From 9FT-COMBO-48-23 sp964400675 (GTDB lineage: Bacteria; Chloroflexota; Dehalococcoidia; GIF9; UBA5629): 64,000 nt of DNA. The stretch's first letter is position 1, and the number at the start of each line of letters is the position of its first letter. The notes beneath the pieces were generated by a model that did no database searches, had not been told where the DNA came from, and was given only the letters and a program-made list of their open reading frames with translations. Both the position numbers and the translations under genes were made by a program. Of this stretch, positions 59,147 through 64,000 are shown in pieces. The stretch is from the NCBI GenBank assembly GCA_964400675.1, contig CAYNVO010000002.1, forward strand, positions 124,001-188,000, written 5' to 3'.

Positions 59147-60181
59147 TTAATTAGTCGGAGCCTCCGGCCAGGTCTTTTCACCCAGGGCGATGCGGCACAG
59201 GTCGGTGATGAATATCTTGGGCAGGCCGAACTGTGAGCTGGGACGACGGAGCACCCGGTCACATATAGGGCAGGAAGTTATGATGGCATCGGCGCCGCAG
59301 GCTATGGCATCCTCGAAGTTCTTCTTCTGTATATCAACGGCAAGCTCCCTGTTGGAGTAGATAAGTGGCCCGCTGCAGCAGAGGGCGTTCAGCCGTTCGT
59401 ATTGCCTGGGTGGCCGTTCTACTCCGATAAGCTGGAATATCTCACCCAGGAAGGCGTCATACTGAGGCATCCATCTGGTGGCGCAGTTAGCCTGGTAAGC
59501 TACCTTTTTGCCCAGTTTGGTGACTTTATCCTTGTGGTCTCTTAAATAGTTGCGCAGGTATTCGAAGAGGTGCATGTACTTGAAGTTAACCTTGAACCCG
59601 TACTCCTTAGCTTTGACCTCTGGCAGGACAAAACCCTCATTATGTATGAACACGATGTCTTTATTCAGTTTAGCCAGATTGTCAAGGATACGTTGGCCGT
59701 ACTTTTTCACGAAGCTCTCTCCGCCCATGTGTATATTGCCGGCCAGGTTTGAATACTCGTAGCCTCTGATCACCGTCATGCCTTTGAATAGCTGGCTGTC
59801 AAGTGTGCCCTCGGGGAACTGATCGAACTGAAAAGAGTCGAACGACAATACCGGCTTATCAGGATCGCCAGGTATCACCTGCCCGGAGTCTCCGATTCCT
59901 TCGAGCGCCTTGGCTAATGCCTCGCGCACTGGCTTGCCGACTATAGATATAGGGTCAGTGCCTATCTTCTCCTGCATCTGGAAGATGAGGTTAGCAGGGT
60001 CAGCGCCTGTCGGGCAGTAGTCGATACAGGCCAGGCAGGTGGTGCACTTGCTCAGTATTTCGGCTTCTTTGCCATCCATGAGCAGCTTGATTTCAGCCAC
60101 AGCCTTGTCCTTGTCGTAGTCGACGTAACGGCATTTTACCAGGCAGTCGCCGCACAGGTCACACTTTGAAGCATCCCACAT
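59147..60181 (-). CDS. CCG-domain Fe-S reductase (HdrD/GlcF-like)
   Basis: 344 residues. Two N-terminal 4Fe-4S motifs (CDLCGDCLVKC and CTTCLACIDYCP), then two cysteine-rich CCG domains: the first ending with CATRWMPQYDA, and CCSGPLIYS and ITSCPICDRVLRR near the end. The layout matches heterodisulfide-reductase D/GlcF-type electron-transfer subunits. The partner subunit is not adjacent. The ATG follows AAGGAG, and a perfect promoter stands upstream. Confidence 0.9.
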   Translation of the reverse strand: MWDASKCDLCGDCLVKCRYVDYDKDKAVAEIKLLMDGKEAEILSKCTTCLACIDYCPTGADPANLIFQMQEKIGTDPISIVGKPVREALAKALEGIGDSGQVIPGDPDKPVLSFDSFQFDQFPEGTLDSQLFKGMTVIRGYEYSNLAGNIHMGGESFVKKYGQRILDNLAKLNKDIVFIHNEGFVLPEVKAKEYGFKVNFKYMHLFEYLRNYLRDHKDKVTKLGKKVAYQANCATRWMPQYDAFLGEIFQLIGVERPPRQYERLNALCCSGPLIYSNRELAVDIQKKNFEDAIACGADAIITSCPICDRVLRRPSSQFGLPKIFITDLCRIALGEKTWPEAPTN

Positions 60182-60214
60182 TTCATACGCTCCTTCTGTT
60201 TAGTTTCTATCGGG

Positions 60215-60243
60215 ATTATATGTTCATAAGTATGGGCTGTCAA
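60215..60243 (-). promoter_or_regulatory. Perfect consensus promoter of the Fe-S reductase
   Basis: Minus strand TTGACA (60238-60243), 17-bp spacer, TATAAT (60215-60220), 34 bp before the ATG at 60181. Confidence 0.78.
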
Positions 60244-60316
60244 GGCATTAGAAAAACTGCCCTGAGCCCGATATTAAAAGTTTGGCATTCTGTGTATTAC
60301 CCGCCATGCTTGCCTG

Positions 60317-60325
60317 TGTTATAAT
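60317..60325 (+). promoter_or_regulatory. Extended -10 promoter of trmO
   Basis: TGTTATAAT matches TGnTATAAT; about 55 bp before the trmO ATG. The -35 is poor. Confidence 0.45.
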
Positions 60326-60379
60326 CGAATCGGAGTATGCCGACCGCACTTATGAAAAGCGTAGTAATGGCGGAGAATT

Positions 60380-60874
60380 ATGTCGCAGGAAATAAAATAT
60401 AAACCAATAGGAATCATACACTCCCCGTTTAAAGAAGTTGATGGAATGCCGATACAGCCGAGTGGAGCTCTGGGGGTAAGTGGCACCGTGGAGTTATTTA
60501 TGGAGTATTCCGCCGGGCTCAAAGATATTGACGGCTTCTCCCACATAATACTGGTCTATCATTTTCACTTATCAAAAGGATATGCCCTGGAAGTCAAGCC
60601 TTTCCTGGAAGAGGAAACCCATGGCATATTCGCTGTGCGGGCGCCGGCACGACCGAATCCAATCGGTATATCCGTGGTGCGCCTGGTTGGGATAGAAGAT
60701 AATATTCTGCATATTGAAGATGTGGATATTGTTGACGGCACCCCGCTGTTAGACATCAAGCCATACGTGCAGGATTTCGATTGGCGCCAGGCTGAACGGA
60801 CAGGCTGGTTGTCGGATAAGTTTCAGCGCGCAAGGAAACATAAATCAGACACCAGGTTCAAAGCGGAACCATGA
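60380..60874 (+). CDS. trmO: tRNA m6t6A37 methyltransferase TrmO (TsaA family)
   Basis: 164 residues. TrmO/TsaA beta-barrel landmarks: KPIGIIHSPFK near the N-terminus, LKDIDGFSHIILVYHFH, and VRAPARPNPIGISVVRLVG, with DGTPLLDIKPYV near the end. The enzyme N6-methylates t6A37 in tRNA(Thr), using SAM. It has a full catalytic core but the short C-terminal region of the compact form. Confidence 0.93.
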   Translation: MSQEIKYKPIGIIHSPFKEVDGMPIQPSGALGVSGTVELFMEYSAGLKDIDGFSHIILVYHFHLSKGYALEVKPFLEEETHGIFAVRAPARPNPIGISVVRLVGIEDNILHIEDVDIVDGTPLLDIKPYVQDFDWRQAERTGWLSDKFQRARKHKSDTRFKAEP

Positions 60875-60924
60875 CATTCGCACCTATGGCCTGGCTCAGT
60901 CAATCCTGAACGAGGAGATAGAAC

Positions 60925-61047
60925 ATGAATCATGGTTCTCAGAGTTTCTGGGCGAGGGGCCTTCTGGTCACTTCCTACGCAAGGCGATACCTCTCCATTC
61001 GTTTCCAACTTTCTAAAGTAACTGAATATGACGTATTATATGGGTAG
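60925..61047 (+). CDS. Possible 40-codon small ORF
   Basis: ATG at 60925 with GAGGAG seven bases upstream; TAG at 61045-61047 inside a hairpin. The product is basic (SYARRYLSIRFQLSK) and matches no family I know. Only the good ribosome-binding site supports it. Confidence 0.3.
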   Translation: MNHGSQSFWARGLLVTSYARRYLSIRFQLSKVTEYDVLYG

Positions 61048-61071
61048 GCTCAAATTATTTTGGGCCTACCC
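61042..61071 (+). terminator. Stem-loop before the ZIP transporter gene
   Basis: GGGTAGGC (61042-61049) pairs with GCCTACCC (61064-61071). There is no T-run after it, so termination is uncertain. Confidence 0.45.
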
Positions 61072-61096
61072 GTAATTCCGGGGAGCCTGGATAAAG

Positions 61097-61912
61097 ATGG
61101 TGAGCAACTTTTTGCAAAACCTGCATCCCATAGTACAGGCGCTTCTGGCGACATGTTTCACCTGGGTAATGACTGCATTGGGAGCAGCCGTAGTATTCAC
61201 TGCAAAAGACATAAGCCGGAGAGTACTCGATGCTATGCTCGGCTTTGCCGCCGGCGTTATGATTGCTGCCAGCTACTGGTCGCTTCTAGCGCCGGCAATT
61301 GAGATGTCGGAGGGTAAGGACATTCCTGCGTGGCTGCCGGCAGTGGCGGGTTTCCTTCTTGGAGGCATCTTCCTGCGCCTTATGGATAGGTTGCTACCAC
61401 ATCTACATATTGGTTTCCCCACAGAGGAAGCAGAGGGTGTGAAAACCAGTTGGCGACGAAGCACGTTGCTGGTTCTTGCCATAACGATGCACAATATCCC
61501 GGAGGGCCTTGCCGTCGGTGTTGCCTTCGGGGCTCTGGCAGCCGGCTTGCCGGCAGCTGCTCTAGGAGCAGCTGTTGCCCTGGCAATAGGTATCGGTATT
61601 CAAAACTTCCCGGAAGGACTGGCAGTTTCTATGCCACTGCGTAGAGAAGGCATGTCTCGTTGGAAGAGCTTCTGGTACGGCCAGCTATCGGGAATTGTGG
61701 AACCCATCGCCGGTGTTATCGGTGCGGCTGCAGTTATTATCGCCCAGCCTGTATTGCCGTATGCGTTGTCTTTTGCGGCTGGTGCCATGATATTCGTTGT
61801 CATCGAGGAATTAATTCCCGAGGCTCAGCGCGGCGGCAATACGGACCTGGCTACTATGGGTGGCATGGTGGGCTTTGCTGTCATGATGCTGCTAGACGTA
61901 GCCTTCAGTTAA
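61097..61912 (+). CDS. ZIP-family metal transporter
   Basis: 271 residues, about eight TM segments. ZIP metal-path motifs HNIPEGLAVGVAFG (~residue 131) and NFPEGLAVSMPL (~170), and EELIPEA near the end. A histidine-bearing loop lies between TM3 and TM4. It takes up zinc or other divalent metals. The Sec-peroxiredoxin gene lies 164 bp downstream. Confidence 0.94.
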   Translation: MVSNFLQNLHPIVQALLATCFTWVMTALGAAVVFTAKDISRRVLDAMLGFAAGVMIAASYWSLLAPAIEMSEGKDIPAWLPAVAGFLLGGIFLRLMDRLLPHLHIGFPTEEAEGVKTSWRRSTLLVLAITMHNIPEGLAVGVAFGALAAGLPAAALGAAVALAIGIGIQNFPEGLAVSMPLRREGMSRWKSFWYGQLSGIVEPIAGVIGAAAVIIAQPVLPYALSFAAGAMIFVVIEELIPEAQRGGNTDLATMGGMVGFAVMMLLDVAFS

Positions 61913-61973
61913 ATCAGGAGTTTAATGAGGCAAAAGTTTTTGAGATCGCTCTTTAGAGTTTAGCCTCTGCCTA

Positions 61974-62002
61974 TTGACAAAGCCGTGAACAGTTGTTATT
62001 AT
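61974..62002 (+). promoter_or_regulatory. Promoter of the selenocysteine peroxiredoxin
   Basis: TTGACA (61974-61979), 17-bp spacer, TATTAT (61997-62002). The -10 and the following GTAATGGTTATCA stretch look Fur/PerR-like, but this is weak. Confidence 0.65.
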
Positions 62003-62076
62003 TAGTAATGGTTATCAATAGATGTAGCCATTGTAGAATATAAAAAGGCGTTAAAATATTACGAAGGGGGTGTTTT

Positions 62077-62787
62077 ATGGCAGAACCGAAAGATGGCTGC
62101 GTGAAACCGTCAAAAGGAGTTATAGGCGTAAAGGAAACCAAATCTACAGCGCCCGAGGTACAAGGGGGAAAGGAGGCAGCAACCATGATGGCTCGCGTTG
62201 GCAAACTGGCTCCGGACTTTGAGGTAAGCGCCTTTTATGAAGGCGGCTTCAAAAACATTAAGCTTTCCGATTACAAAGGGAAATGGGTAGTGCTCTGCTT
62301 CTATCCCGGTGACTTCACCTTTGTTTGACCTACAGAGCTGACGGCAGTTGCCGTCAAGTATGGTGAACTGAAGAAGATGGGTGTAGAGGTGCTGGCGATG
62401 AGTGTGGATAGCCGTTTCAGCCATAAGATCTGGCAGGAGGAAGAGCTGTCTAAGATGGTTTCTGGTGGGGTGCCATTTCCTATGTTGACGGATTCTGGCG
62501 GGCGTGTGGGAAGTGTCTATGGTGTCTACGATGAGGAAGCGGGTGTTAATATCCGCGGCCGCTTCATAATCGACCCCGATGGTGTGATACAGGCGGTTGA
62601 GACGGTGGCTCCACCTGTAGGCAGGAATGTGGCAGAACTGATACGCCAGGTTCAAGCTTTCCAGCATGTGCGTGCCACTGGCGAGGTCTGTCCATCCGGC
62701 TGGCAACCGGGCAAGCCGACTTTGAAACCCAGCCCGGCATTAGCAGGTAAGGTGTGGAAGGTGTGGAAGCCGGATATGGCATTTTAA
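62077..62787 (+). CDS. Selenocysteine peroxiredoxin (in-frame TGA codes for Sec)
   Basis: 236 residues if the TGA at 62326-62328 is read as Sec84. Upstream of it: VGKLAPDFEVSAFYEGGF and FYPGDFTFV; directly after it PTEL. In 2-Cys peroxiredoxins the sequence is DFTFVCPTE, so TGA stands exactly at the peroxidatic cysteine in a PxxxTxxC motif. The resolving cysteine of the C-terminus is present (EVCPSGW, Cys205). A SECIS-like hairpin follows the TGA. Start at 62077 has GAAGGGGGTG; an alternative ATG at 62185 with AAAGGAGG begins at MMARVGKLAPDF. It would reduce peroxides through thioredoxin-type donors. Confidence 0.9.
62326..62356 (+). promoter_or_regulatory. Bacterial SECIS element
   Basis: UGA at 62326-62328; then the stem TGACGGC (62339-62345) pairs perfectly with GCCGTCA (62350-62356), enclosing the loop AGTT (62346-62349). 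The loop begins 17 bases after the UGA and has a G in its second position, both in line with known bacterial SECIS rules. Confidence 0.82.
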
Positions 62788-62826
62788 AAAGCGACCTGGA
62801 AAATAATATAACGGCTCGTAATCGTC

Positions 62827-63186
62827 TCAGCTGATGGCGTTCTCAATTAGCTCGATGCGCTTGACTTTGCCTTTCTGGTCGAGCTCGACGGCTACGAAGT
62901 CTATGCGCCAGGACTCGGGCAGGTCTTTGTGGCTGTTGAGGTAAGTCAGGGCTGAGGCGACTAGTTTTTCTTTTTTGGCGAAGGTCACCGATTCCTCGGG
63001 GCTGCCGAAGCTGGCGCTGGTCTTGGTGCGGACTTCAACGAAGACGAGATAGTCTTTTTTCTGGGCGATGATGTCTATTTCGCCCTCGCGGCAGCGGAAA
63101 TTGGTCTCACGGATTTTGTAACCCTTCTTTTTGAGAAAGTCCCTGGCTATCTTTTCCCCGGTATCGCCGAGTTCCTTTCGTTTCAT
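62827..63186 (-). CDS. YraN family protein (UPF0102)
   Basis: 119 residues. Signature of the UPF0102 nuclease-like family: GEKIARDFLKKKGYKI, NFRCREGEIDIIAQ, and LVFVEVRTKTS with the PD-(D/E)xK-like acidic and Lys/Arg residues. Function undefined, possibly Holliday-junction-related. Its ATG overlaps the rnhB stop by 4 bp (ATGA). Confidence 0.93.
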   Translation of the reverse strand: MKRKELGDTGEKIARDFLKKKGYKIRETNFRCREGEIDIIAQKKDYLVFVEVRTKTSASFGSPEESVTFAKKEKLVASALTYLNSHKDLPESWRIDFVAVELDQKGKVKRIELIENAIS

Positions 63187-63845
63187 GGTAGCTGGGCTGC
63201 CTCTCTTACCGGGGCGAAGGAGTGGCGATGTATGGGTGAGGGCCCGTGCTGGTGCAGGCAGTATACGTGGTGTCTGGTGCCGTAGCCCTTGTGATTGGCT
63301 AATCCGTAGCCCGGATGAATCTGGTCAAGTTCTACCATGACGCGGTCACGGGTGACCTTGGCGATAATCGAGGCGCAGGCGATGGAGAGACATAGTTTGT
63401 CGCCGTGGACTATCGGCTTTTGAGAGATACGAAGCTGGGGCAGGCGCAGAAAATCTATTAGCAGGAAATCCGGCGGGCAGGCTAGTTGCTCGATGGCATG
63501 GCACATGGCAATCCTGGTGGCGTTGAGAATGCCGATGACATCTATGGTCTGGGGGGCGATGATGCCGACGCTGACGGCTACGGATTCCTGTTTGATGAGG
63601 TCGAACAGGTACTCGCGCTTGGCTGGCGGAACCTCTTTGCTGTCGCGGACCGACTTCAGCCAGGGGAAATCGGGGGATGGGGGCAGGATTACGGCGGCGG
63701 CAACGACCGGGCCTGCCAGAGCACCGCGTCCGGCTTCGTCAACACCGGCGATGAGGCGATAGCCTATGGCATTAAGTCCGTTTTCCTCAACCAGGCTCGG
63801 CGGCTCGGATAGAGGTTTGCGATTTCTAGCTTTCAATGGTGCCAC
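63183..63845 (-). CDS. rnhB: Ribonuclease HII
   Basis: 220 residues from a GTG at 63845. RNase HII active-site motifs: IAGVDEAGRGALAGPVVAAA (catalytic Asp-Glu), RDSKEVPPAKRE, and the Asp of FLLIDFLRL, plus SIIAKVTRDR and YGLANHKGYGT. It removes RNA from RNA-DNA hybrids and misinserted ribonucleotides. It overlaps the end of mnmA by 20 bp and yraN by 4 bp, so the three are one operon. About 30 residues before the core are not conserved. Confidence 0.95.
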   Translation of the reverse strand: MAPLKARNRKPLSEPPSLVEENGLNAIGYRLIAGVDEAGRGALAGPVVAAAVILPPSPDFPWLKSVRDSKEVPPAKREYLFDLIKQESVAVSVGIIAPQTIDVIGILNATRIAMCHAIEQLACPPDFLLIDFLRLPQLRISQKPIVHGDKLCLSIACASIIAKVTRDRVMVELDQIHPGYGLANHKGYGTRHHVYCLHQHGPSPIHRHSFAPVREAAQLP

Positions 63846-64000
63846 CGCCTAGAACTTCGCTATCTCTGTAGAATACCACGGCTTGCCCAGGCGTGACGGT
63901 GGGCTGCGCTTGGTGGAAGCTGACTTCGACTGTGTCAGGTCCGGGGCGCATGTTGGCGGCTATATCCGGTGACCGGTAGCGTATTTTAACGGATACCGTC
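63826..64000 (-). CDS. mnmA: tRNA 2-thiouridylase MnmA, C-terminal part
   Basis: The last ~58 codons, running off the window. The translation VKIRYRSPDIAANM, PTVTPGQAVVFYRDSEVLGG and GGTIES before TAG (63826-63828) is the C-terminal beta-barrel of MnmA. The enzyme thiolates U34 of tRNAs for Lys, Glu and Gln. First gene of the mnmA-rnhB-yraN unit; the start is outside. Confidence 0.88.
   Translation of the reverse strand, partial: TVSVKIRYRSPDIAANMRPGPDTVEVSFHQAQPTVTPGQAVVFYRDSEVLGGGTIES

Noticed and set aside
62326..62328. Peroxiredoxin pseudogene caused by nonsense mutation
   Set aside because: The TGA is exactly at the catalytic cysteine, the frame before and after is intact with all other Prx residues, and a SECIS-like hairpin follows. 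Selenocysteine explains all of this better.
1..64000. CRISPR array
   Set aside because: No regularly spaced identical repeats of 23-40 bp with unique spacers were seen; the dispersed TCATTCTGAGC repeats are irregular.

Overview
The window looks like a chromosomal segment of an uncultured anaerobic bacterium of the Chloroflexota, most likely Dehalococcoidia-like. This is inferred from gene content and order (clpC-radA-ispD-ispF-cysE-cysS, an isolated 5S rRNA gene with its own promoter, a CCG-domain Fe-S reductase, an eIF2B-like isomerase) and from many copies of a 'TCATTCTGAGC...GAAGAATCT' repeat. No 16S rRNA is present, so the assignment is not proven. Promoters read as ordinary sigma-70 type (TTGACA-17-TATAAT), and several are perfect consensus.

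Layout. 1-7.1 kb: a partial zinc-ribbon protein, a thiol-redox operon (trxA-ccdA-TlpA-like lipoprotein), an NDP-sugar pyrophosphorylase, TatD, an eIF2B-like isomerase, an ADP-ribosylglycohydrolase and a TGS GTPase. 7.1-8.6 kb: a small accessory patch with two excisionase-like HTH genes around a perfect palindrome, then a tRNA with a leucine-type body but a serine anticodon. 8.6-23 kb: TspO, an ARMT1-like phosphatase, a HAD hydrolase, a propeller lipoprotein, a coupled cluster glyS-sbcD-histidine kinase-NarL regulator, an orphan receiver, purine salvage (hpt-ade) and a MoxR/VWA pair. 23.2-25.7 kb: an IS1595-type element with a hidden antisense small gene, a DUF3800 gene and two convergent small genes. 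25.7-36.6 kb: rpoB-rpoC, ruvB, a secreted nuclease and a PadR/HAAS pair. 36.7-44.4 kb: 5S rRNA, clpC, radA, ispD, ispF, cysE, cysS. 44.4-50.5 kb: a chagasin-like lipoprotein, a metallo-hydrolase, secG, gatB, and a catalase gene inserted between two copies of the gatB promoter/5' end. 50.5-53.5 kb: an accessory island with a membrane-anchored HNH protein, a zinc-finger/nuclease-like protein and the remnant of a tyrosine recombinase. 55-59 kb: a PadR-controlled cluster with three different methyltransferases and an NTF2-like protein. 59-64 kb: Fe-S reductase, TrmO, ZIP transporter, a selenocysteine peroxiredoxin, and yraN-rnhB-mnmA.

The strongest observation is at 62077-62787: a peroxiredoxin gene whose catalytic cysteine codon is an in-frame TGA followed at the right distance by a SECIS-like hairpin, so it is very probably a selenoprotein that ordinary gene calling splits in two. 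Other items worth a second look are the Leu-body/Ser-anticodon tRNA, the 59-codon antisense gene in the IS1595 element under a perfect promoter, the duplicated gatB control region flanking katA, and the PadR methyltransferase operon. Thiol redox, peroxide defence (Sec-peroxiredoxin, catalase) and Fe-S electron transfer together fit an anaerobe with oxygen-stress protection.
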